Shown piece after piece: positions 13,827 through 22,374 of a DNA stretch of 22,901 bases (the first letter of the stretch is position 1; the number at the start of each line of letters is the position of its first letter). A program made the position numbers and the translations under genes. The notes under the pieces were generated by a model, which was given only the letters and a program-made list of their open reading frames with translations, had not been told where the DNA came from and made no database searches. This DNA comes from JACJWR01 sp964627505 (GTDB taxonomy: Bacteria > Actinomycetota > Actinomycetes > S36-B12 > UBA10799): positions 1 through 22,901 of the forward strand of contig CAZVKB010000038.1 of NCBI GenBank assembly GCA_964627505.1. The letters are read 5' to 3'.

Positions 13827-15539
13827 GTGACCGCAGATATCCCCGCTGCTTTCAGCCAATCACCCGCCGAGCCCGGACAATGGTGGCGAGACGCTGTCGT
13901 CTACCAGATCTATGTGCGCTCGTTTGCCGATGCCAATGCCGACGGCATCGGCGACCTGCCGGGTATCACCGCTCGGCTCGATGCAGTCGCCGACCTCGGG
14001 GTGGACGCGATCTGGCTGACCCCGTTCTATGTCTCCCCGCAACACGACGGCGGCTACGACGTTGCCGACTACCGTGCAGTCGACCCCATGTTCGGCACGT
14101 TGGCCGATGCCGAGGCACTCATCGCGCGCGCCCATGAACTTAGGCTGCGCGTGTTGGTCGACATCGTGCCCAACCACACATCGTCGATGCACCGCTGGTT
14201 TGCCGAAGCCCGGGCCGCGCTGCCCGACTCCCCACCCTGGGACCGTTATCACTGCGTGCAAGGAAAGGGTGAGTTTGGCCAAGACCCGCCCAACGACTGG
14301 GTCTCGGTGTTCGGCGGCGAAGCGTGGTCGCCGATCTTGGACCGCTTGGGCGAACCTACCGGCTACTGGTATCTGCACCTGTTTGACTCCTCCCAACCGG
14401 ACCTCAATTGGAACCATCCCGACGTCCACGCCGAGATGGCTGACACTCTGCGCTTTTGGTTTGACCGCGGCGTCGACGGTTTTCGGATCGATGTCGCCCA
14501 CGGCCTGGTGAAAGCCCCCGGCTATCCCGCGTTGAGTGCAGTCGGCCAGCACGTCGATGACAGCGCCACGGACATTCTGGGCGAGGCCGAAGTGCGTCCG
14601 CACTGGGATCAGCCCGGCGTGCATGACATCTTCCGGGAATGGCGGGCGATCGCCGATAGCTACTCCCCGCCGCGCACCTTCTGCGGGGAGGTGTGGGTAG
14701 ACACCCCCGCCGCACAGGCCGCATACCTGCGCTCGGACGAATTGCATACCGTGTTCAACTTCGACTTCCTGAAAGCGCCGTGGGATGCGCGCGGCATTCG
14801 CCAGGTGGTGGATGAGTCGCTGCATGCCAATTCGCTTGTGGGGGCAGCCACTACCTGGGTGCTCAGCAACCATGACGTCACCCGTCATGCCTCCCGCTAC
14901 GCCGAGGCCGACGATGCGCGCGGACTGCTGCGGGCTCGGGCGATGACCACATTCATGTTTGCGTTGCCTGGTTCGGCGTATGTGTACCAGGGTGAGGAAC
15001 TCGGATTGCCGGAAGTGTGGGACATCGCACCGGACATGCGAGCAGATCCCATTTTCTTCCGCACCGGTGGCGAGCAATTGGGCCGCGACGGCGCCCGGGT
15101 CCCCCTGCCCTGGTCGGGCACCGAGCCGTCATATGGCTTTGGGTCGGGAGCGCTGTCGTGGTTGCCGCAGCCGGAATCCTGGGCGCATTATGTGCGGGCG
15201 GGATCAGGTGGCGACAACCACGAGCTGGCCCCGCAATCCACGTTGGGCCTCTACCGGCGGCTGTTGCGGATCCGGCGTGTGGAATCGGCACTCGGTGACG
15301 GTCCATTGCTGTGGTGCACGGATGTCGATGCCGACGATTTCTTGGTGCTAGAACGGCCGGGACCAGCTGAGTCGGCCGCAGTGATCGCCATTCTCAACAC
15401 TGGCGACACCGAGCGCACATGGCCGGGCAACTACGAACTCCTGGCGAGTTCCGGCGGCAGTGACCGGCCAATACAGATGTCGCCCGACGGTGTCCGAGTG
15501 CCGCCGGACTGTGCGGTGTGGCTACAGCCTGTTAGCTGA
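13827..15539 (+). CDS. aglA: Alpha-glucosidase (GH13)
   Basis: This 570-residue GH13 enzyme has a TIM-barrel with all conserved regions: VYQIYVRSFAD at the start, LVDIVPNHTS, the nucleophile D222 in GVDGFRIDVAHG, the acid/base E288 in FCGEVWV, and D350 in LSNHDVTRH. The C-terminal beta domain is from about 480. It releases glucose from maltose or short alpha-glucans. The overall pattern is that of the exo-acting oligo-glucosidase group; trehalose synthase or isomaltase activity cannot be excluded. Position after glbO matches Rv2471 (aglA). Together with MalQ it would process maltodextrins in the cytosol. Confidence 0.92.
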   Translation: MTADIPAAFSQSPAEPGQWWRDAVVYQIYVRSFADANADGIGDLPGITARLDAVADLGVDAIWLTPFYVSPQHDGGYDVADYRAVDPMFGTLADAEALIARAHELRLRVLVDIVPNHTSSMHRWFAEARAALPDSPPWDRYHCVQGKGEFGQDPPNDWVSVFGGEAWSPILDRLGEPTGYWYLHLFDSSQPDLNWNHPDVHAEMADTLRFWFDRGVDGFRIDVAHGLVKAPGYPALSAVGQHVDDSATDILGEAEVRPHWDQPGVHDIFREWRAIADSYSPPRTFCGEVWVDTPAAQAAYLRSDELHTVFNFDFLKAPWDARGIRQVVDESLHANSLVGAATTWVLSNHDVTRHASRYAEADDARGLLRARAMTTFMFALPGSAYVYQGEELGLPEVWDIAPDMRADPIFFRTGGEQLGRDGARVPLPWSGTEPSYGFGSGALSWLPQPESWAHYVRAGSGGDNHELAPQSTLGLYRRLLRIRRVESALGDGPLLWCTDVDADDFLVLERPGPAESAAVIAILNTGDTERTWPGNYELLASSGGSDRPIQMSPDGVRVPPDCAVWLQPVS

Positions 15540-15543
15540 CCAG

Positions 15544-15590
15544 CTCAAGTCGAGTTGCCAAATTCACTTGAATCGGCTCCCGACTCACTT
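15544..15590. repeat. Cluster of three short palindromes with a hairpin, between convergent genes
   Basis: Three imperfect palindromes around ACTTGA/TCAAGT lie at 15544-15554 (CTCAAGTCGAG), 15562-15573 (ATTCACTTGAAT) and 15582-15591 (CTCACTTGAG). Between the last two, GAATCGG (15570-15576) can pair with CCGACTC (15580-15586) over a 3-base loop with one mismatch. This fills the gap between the convergent aglA and large membrane-protein genes and runs into the latter's stop. It may be a two-way terminator. Confidence 0.4.
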
Positions 15591-18578
15591 GAGTTGGCGA
15601 GCCCATTTCCAGGTCTCCACACTGTTGCGGCGGACTGCTTCAAACCGAGCACCGATACCAACCAGGATCAGACCGATCACGGTCAGGGGCAGCCATGCGG
15701 GCAGATCGGACACCACCTGCAGCAGCACCGGTAGGGTCACCATCACAATGCCGATCAAGCCAGGCACCAGCAGACCTGCGCGCCGCCACACCACTCCCAC
15801 CACGAGTGTCAGGGCACTCGCAGCCAGTGCGGCCCAGAGCCGCCATCCCACGTTATCGCTGCTCCAGGCCAGCAGAGCGGTCGGCCAAAGCACAAGTGCC
15901 ATCGTCGGTCCCATGGTGAGGATGCTTGGCAAGCGCAATGAACTCGCGCGAAGAAAGAGTGCAGTGACGATCGCGACTACCTCAGCGGCGCTGACGGTGT
16001 AGATCTCCATCGGTCCCGAGTACTGCGCTTGGGTCAACAACCGGATCAGGCTCAGCCAGGTAAAGCCAGCTGCCACCGTGCCGAAACCGAACGCCCACCA
16101 GGGCTTCGTCCAGTACCCCACAGTCAATGCGAGCCACACGAGGAGGCAGACCACCATGCGGACCCACTCCCCCAGGCCGTCGACGAATGCATCGACCAGC
16201 AGACTTGTGAGCGACGACACCGCGACGACCGCGATCAACGGCGCCGCCACCACCTCTGTCCACCAACGCCCCCGACCGTGGGGAAAACGGATCCAACCCA
16301 CGATGAACATCGCACCCACGGCGAGCGGCACCGTCACCTGCTCCGGGCTTGCGAGGGACCTGCTCGCCAACGCCACCAGCACCCACCAGGTGCTCACGAC
16401 CACCACGACGATCCAGCACACCATGGCCAACGTCGGCCGCTTGCGCACCCACCACGTCGCCCCCAAACCCCAGGCGGTGAGCACCACTACCGACCGCCAC
16501 TGCGGCGCATCGCCCCACTCGGCAGGCAGCACAAGTGCCGCGATCGTGGAGGGAATCAACGCGACAAAGCCCGCAATGAGCAGCCCGGAGGCGCGACTCC
16601 AGTAGGCGTCGTGGGTGCCGGCAAGCGCCAGGACGAGCACGCACAGGGCGATCGGCAAGGTGTAGCGCTCCAGCGACTGCTGTGCCGAGTGCACTTGCGC
16701 ACTCAACACCCATGGCCAGCACAACAACACTGCACCCGCAGCGGTCGCCACCCAATCGGTGCGCTGCCGCCACACCAATATCCCCGCGACCACCACCGCG
16801 GCAAGCGTCCATCCCAACAGGCGCGGCACAAACTGTTGTTCATCGAGCAGCGAGACCCACCCCACGACTGCGATCGGCACGGTACCGGCCAACACAATCA
16901 CCTGCGCAGTAGCAGACGGCAACGTCGACAGCAGCGGGACTGCTCGCCGACGGGCTAACCACCACAGCGCGAGCGACCATATGATCACCGGCAGAAATGC
17001 CGAGTCCACCGTGTCGCCCGTGTGGCCGGTACCGGCGAGCAGCAACCAGGCGATTACACCCGCAGACCACCCACTCACCACGCTGGCGGTTTGGCGCAGT
17101 ACCAGCCCCGCGCCGATGAACACCGCTGCCCATCCCACCCCCGTGATTGCCCCGAGCAGCCACACCCAGGCGCCCGGATCATCCCCAAATACCAAGCCCA
17201 GCGCCGAGAAGAGCCAGATGCCCGCAACACAAAGGCCCATCCCTGGTACCGCCAGGGCGGTAGGAATACCGAGAGCATCGTGAGCTCGAATCGCCCACCA
17301 GGTCCACACGGCGACGACGGCAACGGCGGCACCGCCCCACAGGGTCGCGGCCCACCAGGTGTTGACGTCGGCTGGGATAAAGAGCAACGCCGGTAGCGGA
17401 GTCAGAGCCAGGACGGCCAGAGCACGCCACACCGTCGCGGCAGCAGCCGAGCGCGCGCGCACATGTGTAGACATCAGCAGGCCGTAGGCCGCCACAAGCA
17501 CGATGGCCAGGGACTCGGCAAATAATTCTCGCCAACCTGCGGCATCGGCGAGGCTGGCTAAAAATCCCACTGCGGCCAGGGCTGTCCCCACCCCTGCGGA
17601 CAGGTAACTGCCGATCCCGGCGGTGATCGCGGTGTCGAAGTCGGGATGTTCACCTGCGCGCAGCAACGCGATGGCAGCCAGCAAGAAGCCACATGCGGCA
17701 AGCGCCAACCACAGCGGTCCGTCGAGGTCGATCACACTCGGCAGCAGCGTGGTCACCGCCACTGCCACAATCAGCGGGATCGCAGCAACCCCAGCGTGCT
17801 GCCACAGCCGCACCCGCTGCCACGTGCCGAGCAGGAAGAACCCCGCGGCATAGGCGATCAACGCGATCGTGGGATACGAGGAGAACTCCAGGCTGGGTAA
17901 TCGCGACGGCAGGGAGAACACCACCACCAGGGCGACCGCCAAGGTCAGGGCAGCCAGCACGATGCCGGTGGTGGGCAACCTGCGACCTACCACCACCGAC
18001 ACCAACGCCGTGGTGGCCACGATGGCGAATAGGAAGGCGGCTTGTCCGAGTGGATTCAAGAAACCCCAGAGCACCGCTGAGGCTACGACCACAGCCGAGA
18101 GCAGCAGCAACGCTCCAGCCACCTGCAAGATGACAGCGATAGGAAAACGGTGCGGACCTGTGGTGGGCGCCGCGAGGTTTGTCCCGGAAACAGATTCCAC
18201 TGTTCTTGGTGCAGCCGCGGGAGCGGCGACCGCGCGGGCGCTACCGGAGACTAGTGGTGCTCCCGCTACCGGAGTTGTTACCAGATTGCGCATCTCCGCT
18301 ACCGCATACGCACGCCATGCCGCGGTGACATGTTCTGCTTCGGCGAGTTCAGTTGAGGCAGCGGTTAGTTCCGTCTGTGCCGACTCCAACTGCGCGGCGG
18401 CTGCACCTGTGCGTGCTTTCGCGCTATGAATGGCCGCCCAGCCCCGGGACATCTGCCAGGCTGACTCCCAAGGCACAGGTAGCCGACAAGCAGCGCACAC
18501 CACCACCTCGACACCCTCCTCGTTGCGCAGCGGGTGTGAGCACATCGGACACCACACGAGCGTCTCATCGGAGTGCAT
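15585..18578 (-). CDS. Very large polytopic membrane protein with N-terminal zinc ribbon
   Basis: From the ATG at 18578 the protein has 997 residues. It opens with a four-cysteine zinc ribbon (C10-P-M-C13 and C28-A-A-C31), then a helical alanine/glutamate-rich segment at about 50-90 likely to form a coiled coil (AAQLESAQTELTAASTELAEAE), then from about 145 more than twenty hydrophobic helices in near-continuous pairs to the C-terminus. The layout resembles large actinobacterial membrane proteins that NCBI labels by an SCO7613 C-terminal domain; that match is from memory. No transport or enzyme motif is evident. GAGGTGG just before the ATG supports this start; the frame is open to 18860, but that stretch overlaps the next gene and is not coding-like. 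It is last in a five-gene minus-strand run. Confidence 0.75.
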   Translation of the reverse strand: MHSDETLVWCPMCSHPLRNEEGVEVVVCAACRLPVPWESAWQMSRGWAAIHSAKARTGAAAAQLESAQTELTAASTELAEAEHVTAAWRAYAVAEMRNLVTTPVAGAPLVSGSARAVAAPAAAPRTVESVSGTNLAAPTTGPHRFPIAVILQVAGALLLLSAVVVASAVLWGFLNPLGQAAFLFAIVATTALVSVVVGRRLPTTGIVLAALTLAVALVVVFSLPSRLPSLEFSSYPTIALIAYAAGFFLLGTWQRVRLWQHAGVAAIPLIVAVAVTTLLPSVIDLDGPLWLALAACGFLLAAIALLRAGEHPDFDTAITAGIGSYLSAGVGTALAAVGFLASLADAAGWRELFAESLAIVLVAAYGLLMSTHVRARSAAAATVWRALAVLALTPLPALLFIPADVNTWWAATLWGGAAVAVVAVWTWWAIRAHDALGIPTALAVPGMGLCVAGIWLFSALGLVFGDDPGAWVWLLGAITGVGWAAVFIGAGLVLRQTASVVSGWSAGVIAWLLLAGTGHTGDTVDSAFLPVIIWSLALWWLARRRAVPLLSTLPSATAQVIVLAGTVPIAVVGWVSLLDEQQFVPRLLGWTLAAVVVAGILVWRQRTDWVATAAGAVLLCWPWVLSAQVHSAQQSLERYTLPIALCVLVLALAGTHDAYWSRASGLLIAGFVALIPSTIAALVLPAEWGDAPQWRSVVVLTAWGLGATWWVRKRPTLAMVCWIVVVVVSTWWVLVALASRSLASPEQVTVPLAVGAMFIVGWIRFPHGRGRWWTEVVAAPLIAVVAVSSLTSLLVDAFVDGLGEWVRMVVCLLVWLALTVGYWTKPWWAFGFGTVAAGFTWLSLIRLLTQAQYSGPMEIYTVSAAEVVAIVTALFLRASSLRLPSILTMGPTMALVLWPTALLAWSSDNVGWRLWAALAASALTLVVGVVWRRAGLLVPGLIGIVMVTLPVLLQVVSDLPAWLPLTVIGLILVGIGARFEAVRRNSVETWKWARQLK

Positions 18579-18658
18579 GGTCCACCTCATCTCGACGGGT
18601 GCGAGCACCGGCGGACGCCGGACGACTCCAGTCTGCCCGAAGTCAGAGCCGTGCAGCC

Positions 18659-19333
18659 CTACTTGACCACCGACAGGGGAATACCGTGATACACCGCAGG
18701 TGGGGCGACGAAGACCTGACCGGCCGGTGTGACCATGCGCTTCCAGCCGGCACGCGTGGCGGATTCGATCCGGGCGCCGGGATGGGCCAGCATGCCCAGA
18801 GACCGGGCAGCTTGCAGAGCCTTCAGCGGCAGCCCGCCCCAACTGGGGGTATCCCACCATTCCTCGGCCAAGTGTCGGCGGATGGCTTCATCGGCATTTG
18901 TCAGTGCATCGTTTTGCTGAGCAAAGTCGTCCAGCGCCGCTTCGAGCTGGGTGGAGACTTCGGCGGCAGTCGCTTTCTCTGCCGCCACCCACCCCGATTT
19001 CGCTGGCAGAACAGCGAGCGCAGGCGGGGTGTCGCGGGCATCGGGAATGGTCACCGACACGCCACCTTGGGCAGCCATCGGAGAGGTGACGTCGCCCAGA
19101 ATGTCGCGCAGCCGATGTGCCGATACCACTCGGTCGAATGGCGATGAAGCGGGTTGCGCTAGTGGCACAGCCACGAAGACGAGCACGCCCATCGGCGCGT
19201 CCGCGTACAGTCCCAGTGCACGATCGGTGGAGACCAAGCGCACCAGCGCGGACTGCTGCCAGGAGATCAGCCGACCCAGTACGCCGGCGAGATGGACCCG
19301 CGTGTCGCGGGCCAGCGTGACTGTCGCTGTCAT
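18659..19333 (-). CDS. Conserved hypothetical protein, Rv2474c-like by position
   Basis: This 224-residue soluble protein has no motif I can name. It has an N-terminal beta-like region (VTLARDTRVHLAGVLG, APMGVLVFVAVPLA), a central segment with SVTIPDARDTPPALAVLP, a helical stretch (EVSTQLEAALDDFAQQNDALTNADEAIRRHL), then a conserved-looking EEWWDTPSWGGLPLKAL and a C-terminal MVTPAGQVFVAPP. No signal peptide or membrane helix is present. In M. tuberculosis the gene next to the Rv2475c thioesterase is Rv2474c, so this is probably its counterpart. The ATG at 19333 overlaps the thioesterase stop as ATGA, a clear coupling. An 80-base gap separates it from the large membrane-protein gene. Confidence 0.75.
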   Translation of the reverse strand: MTATVTLARDTRVHLAGVLGRLISWQQSALVRLVSTDRALGLYADAPMGVLVFVAVPLAQPASSPFDRVVSAHRLRDILGDVTSPMAAQGGVSVTIPDARDTPPALAVLPAKSGWVAAEKATAAEVSTQLEAALDDFAQQNDALTNADEAIRRHLAEEWWDTPSWGGLPLKALQAARSLGMLAHPGARIESATRAGWKRMVTPAGQVFVAPPAVYHGIPLSVVK

Positions 19334-19788
19334 GTGGTCACCTCGGTGGCAGGTGGCGTGATTCCCGCCGGTGCAGACGCCGGGTCGAGAAGGTAGTCGG
19401 CGAGTGCCGTGCGGATTTTTCCGGGTAGCGCGATGGGCCCGCCGGTGGAGGTGTCAACTGCGACGATCACAGTTTTGGCCTTCCCGTACACGACCGAACC
19501 ATCTGTCTCACAAAGGGTGTAGCCCACGGTGAACGATGTGGTACCGATGCGCTCCACCCACAAATCCACCGCCACCGGTTCGGTCCGGTACACCAGGGGT
19601 ACCCGGTAATCGATCTCGTGGCGTCCCACGACGAGGCCGATTCCGGCTGGGCGATCTAGTCGCACCAGATCTGCCACCAGCGCAACCCGCGCCGCCTCGT
19701 AGTACTCCAACAGACGGGCATTGTGCACGTGGCCGAGGGCATCCATATCTGACCAGCGCATCACCGCCATCGTGCGACGAGGTGCCAT
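19330..19788 (-). CDS. Hot-dog fold acyl-CoA thioesterase (YbgC/4HBT family)
   Basis: This 152-residue protein has the 4HBT pattern near its N-terminus: MRWSDMDALGHVHNARLLEYYEAARV. D16, the second aspartate, matches the catalytic aspartate of YbgC-type enzymes, and H22-N23 follow as usual. Later strands include HEIDYRVPLVYRTEPVAVDLWVERIG and VVYGKAKTVIVAVD, typical of the fold. Such enzymes hydrolyse acyl-CoA thioesters; chain length is unknown. M. tuberculosis Rv2475c is the positional match. The ATG at 19788 has AGGAGGAG eight bases upstream. In the raw frame it appears fused to ettA through the N gap, but that is an artefact of Ns. Its stop overlaps the next gene by ATGA. Confidence 0.9.
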   Translation of the reverse strand: MAPRRTMAVMRWSDMDALGHVHNARLLEYYEAARVALVADLVRLDRPAGIGLVVGRHEIDYRVPLVYRTEPVAVDLWVERIGTTSFTVGYTLCETDGSVVYGKAKTVIVAVDTSTGGPIALPGKIRTALADYLLDPASAPAGITPPATEVTT

Positions 19789-19801
19789 TGCGTGTCTCCT
19801 C

Positions 19802-19896
19802 CTACTTGGGTGCCGCCGGTTGCTTGGGTGCTGCTGACCGGGCCTCGTGCGTGGGTGCCTCCGACCGGGCAGACTGGCTGGAAAGGTCGGAATTCT
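19802..19896 (-). other. Open, alanine/proline-rich tail frame and degenerate repeats beside the gap
   Basis: On the minus strand one frame from the gap edge reads NSDLSSQSARSEAPTHEAR, then an alanine/proline/lysine-rich end, and stops at TAG 19802-19804, whose TAG overlaps the thioesterase Shine-Dalgarno. On the plus strand TGGGTGC recurs at about 19806, 19824 and 19851, and GACCGGGC twice, so the region is a degenerate repeat. It could be an ettA C-terminal tail, the end of a gene lost in the gap, or non-coding. Confidence 0.35.
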
Positions 19897-19922
19897 NNNN
19901 NNNNNNNNNNNNNNNNNNNNNN
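19897..19922. other. Assembly gap (26 Ns) at the 3' end of ettA
   Basis: The N run interrupts the last codons of ettA. The final readable base on the minus strand is a T, as would begin the TAC of the usual YRKLTR ending. The gap size is an estimate and may not be real. Reading frames across it cannot be trusted. Confidence 0.98.
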
Positions 19923-21594
19923 AGGTAGCACGATGCGGTCGCGCCGCTTCGGCGCCGAGACGCTCCACTTTGTTGCGTTCGTAGCCGTCGAAGTTGCCTT
20001 CGAACCAGAACCATTCGGAGTCACCCTCGTAGGCCAGGATGTGGGTGGCAACGCGGTCCAAGAACCACCGGTCGTGGGATGTGATGACGGCACACCCGGG
20101 GAATTCCAGCAGTGCATTCTCCAAACTGGACAGTGTCTCGACGTCAAGGTCGTTGGTGGGCTCGTCTAGCAGCAAGAGATTGCCGCCCATCTTCAATGTC
20201 AATGCCAGATTGAGTCGGTTGCGTTCGCCGCCGGAGAGCACCCCGGCGGGTTTCTGCTGGTCGGGTCCTTTGAACCCGAATGCCGAGACGTAGGCACGGC
20301 TCGGCACTTCGACTTTGCCCACTTGGATGTAGTCGAGCCCGTCGGAAACGACCTCCCAGACGTTTTTCTTGGGATCGATCCCGGAGCGGTTTTGGTCGAC
20401 GTAGCTCAAGGTGACGGTATCGCCCACGCGGATGGTGCCGCTGTCCGGGTTTTCCCCATCGACGCCATCGTCGAGTGCATCCGAAACGATCATCTTGAAC
20501 AGGGTGGTTTTGCCGACCCCGTTAGGTCCGATCACGCCGACGATGCCGTTGCGGGGCAGCGAGAACGAGAGATCGTCCATAAGCAGACGGTCACCGAACC
20601 CCTTGGAGAGGTGTTCCACTTCCACCACCACGTTACCCAGTCGGGGTCCCGGCGGAATCTGAATCTCTTCGAAGTCCAACTTGCGCGTGCGGTCGGCCTC
20701 GGCGGCCATCTCCTCGTATCTGGCAAGTCGCGACTTGCTTTTGGCTTGCCGGGCTTTCGGGTTGGAGCGCACCCAGTCGAGTTCGTCGGTGAGCCGCTTG
20801 CGCATTTTGGCGTCCTTGGCACCCTCCACCTTGAGCCGCTTGGCCTTCGTCTCCAAGTAGGTGGAGTAGTTGCCTTCATATGGAAATGCCCGACCTCGGT
20901 CGAGTTCGAGAATCCACTGGGCCACATTGTCGAGGAAATAGCGGTCGTGGGTGATGGCCACCACGGTGCCCGGGTAACGCTCAAGGTATTGCTCCAACCA
21001 CAGGACACTTTCCGCATCGAGGTGGTTCGTGGGCTCATCGAGTAGCAGCAGATCCGGGGAGGCCAATAGCAGTTTGCACAAAGCCACCCGGCGACGTTCC
21101 CCACCGGAGAGCACTGTGACGTCCGCATCACCCGCCGGACACCGCAAGGCATCCATGGCCTGCTCCAGCTGAGCGTCGAGATCCCAAGCATTCCGCCGAT
21201 CGAGTTCCTCTTGCAGCGTGCCCATTTCAGCCAGCAGTGCATCGAAGTCGGCGTCAGGTTCGGCCATCTCTGCCGAGACAGCGTTGAACCGGGCAAGCAT
21301 CGCCTTCGTGTCCGCTACGCCCTCTTCGACGTTACCGAGGACCGACTTGTCTGGGTTGAGTTCGGGTTCTTGAAGCAGGATGCCCACAGAGGCACCGGGA
21401 GCCAGCATGGCTTCACCGTTACCGGGTTGATCCAGCCCTGCCATGATCTTCAGCAGCGTCGATTTTCCGGCTCCGTTGGGACCGACCACGCCGATCTTGG
21501 CACCTGGCAGAAAGGCCAAGGTGACGTCATCGAGCACCACCTTGTCGCCGTGGGCTTTGCGTGCCTTCCGCAGTGTGTAAATGTACTCAGCCAT
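19923..21594 (-). CDS. ettA: ABC-F translation factor EttA, C-terminus lost in the gap
   Basis: EttA is a ribosome E-site ABC-F ATPase that gates entry into elongation according to energy state. Two ABC cassettes are complete: Walker A at 38-46 (GPNGAGKST), signature LSGGERRRV, Walker B LLLLDEPTNHLD; then the charged linker (P-site tether), second Walker A at about 356-364 (GPNGVGKTT), signature LSGGERNRLNL and LLLLDEPTNDLD. There are no membrane segments. 557 residues are readable, ending RPHRAT, where relatives end YRKLTR plus one or two residues; so only about 5-10 residues are missing. The ATG at 21594 gives MAEYIYTLRKARKAHGDK, the standard start. TAGGGT lies 8 bases upstream, and no strong Shine-Dalgarno is present. 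M. tuberculosis counterpart is Rv2477c. Confidence 0.95.
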
Positions 21595-21639
21595 AGTCAC
21601 CAACCCTAACCGCGACTCGTGCGGACCACCGATGCAGGA

Positions 21640-22224
21640 TCAGGCGACGGCAAGGTCGTCGGAATCGCTCACCGGTTGTGAGCCCGCGGTTTCGCTGTCG
21701 CTGGGCCCGCGCTTAGCAGCCGCGTGCGGCGCTACGGCCATCACCGCGTGCCCGACCGGCACCGGACTTGGCGCTGCCTCTCGATATGTACCCGGATGGG
21801 CTCCGACACTGGTCTGGTCGGGGTGACTCGCAGGAACGTGGCTGGCAACGCCACCCTCGACAGGTCGCAAGGCACGAGAGAAGCGCGACGATCCGCGCGA
21901 CAGATCGTGGCCCACCGATTGGGCATCGACCTCGACTGCAATCCGAGTGCGACCGTCGGATTCAAACTCGCGGACCCGAAGCTTGCCGACCACCACAACC
22001 GGATCACCTTTGTGAATGCTGGCGGCGATGTTGTCGGCTGTGTTGCGCCACGACACCACCGTCACGTAAGAGGCCTCCATGTCCACGAAGCTCCCGAGGT
22101 TGGAGTCGTATCGGCGGGGTTGAGACACCATCCGGAAGCGCGCTATCGGCACCCCCGAGGTGGTGATGCCATGGCGAACATCTGTGACCGCAACTCCGAT
22201 GATGGAAACAGCGATGGCGTGCAT
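21640..22224 (-). CDS. Single-stranded DNA-binding protein-like (OB fold), Rv2478c-type
   Basis: This 194-residue protein has an N-terminal OB fold of the SSB type: HAIAVSIIGVAVTDVRHG, PIARFRMVSQPRRYD, ASYVTVVSWRNTADNIAASIHKGDPVVVVGKLRVREF, and RIAVEVDAQSVGHDLSRG. The C-terminal 90 residues are disordered and Ala/Pro/Ser-rich, ending in SDSDDLAVA. That is acidic but lacks the DDIPF tip through which main SSB proteins recruit partners, so this is probably the second actinobacterial SSB paralogue. The frame is open to 22353, but AAGGGGGAG two bases before ATG 22224 sets the start. A 45-base gap precedes ettA, as in the Rv2478c-Rv2477c pair. Confidence 0.87.
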   Translation of the reverse strand: MHAIAVSIIGVAVTDVRHGITTSGVPIARFRMVSQPRRYDSNLGSFVDMEASYVTVVSWRNTADNIAASIHKGDPVVVVGKLRVREFESDGRTRIAVEVDAQSVGHDLSRGSSRFSRALRPVEGGVASHVPASHPDQTSVGAHPGTYREAAPSPVPVGHAVMAVAPHAAAKRGPSDSETAGSQPVSDSDDLAVA

Positions 22225-22362
22225 AACTCCCCCTTGCCTCAGCGATGCCCTGGTGGCACCCGGTGGCTCCACTATGCAGGGACTCGACGGCACATGACCA
22301 GCGGCAAAATCGTGGCTGTGGAAAACTCCGGCGGGCTCCACGATCCCCCCCATGAGTGGGCG

Positions 22363-22374
22363 TAGAGTCGCACT
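22363..22374 (+). promoter_or_regulatory. Leaderless -10 element for the PPOX-family gene
   Basis: TAGAGT at 22363-22368 is followed by a 6-base spacer and GTG 22375. It matches TANNNT, and no Shine-Dalgarno is present. Confidence 0.5.

Noticed and set aside
13860..15077. Long minus-strand open frame (405 residues) opposite aglA
   Set aside because: The GH13 motifs on the plus strand are complete; this frame is a shadow.
16029..16958. Plus-strand frame (309 residues) rich in His, Arg and Pro opposite the large membrane-protein gene
   Set aside because: Its composition is what results from reading hydrophobic-helix codons on the opposite strand; no start signal and no motif.
19330..21603. 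A 757-residue EttA-thioesterase fusion protein
   Set aside because: The frame joins only through 26 Ns. The thioesterase has its own strong Shine-Dalgarno and start, and EttA is already full length at the gap.
22315..22330. TTTTCCACA (minus strand), a DnaA-box-like nonamer near the ssb-like gene
   Set aside because: It is a single copy with no cluster, no AT-rich region and no dnaA or dnaN nearby, so an origin is not supported.
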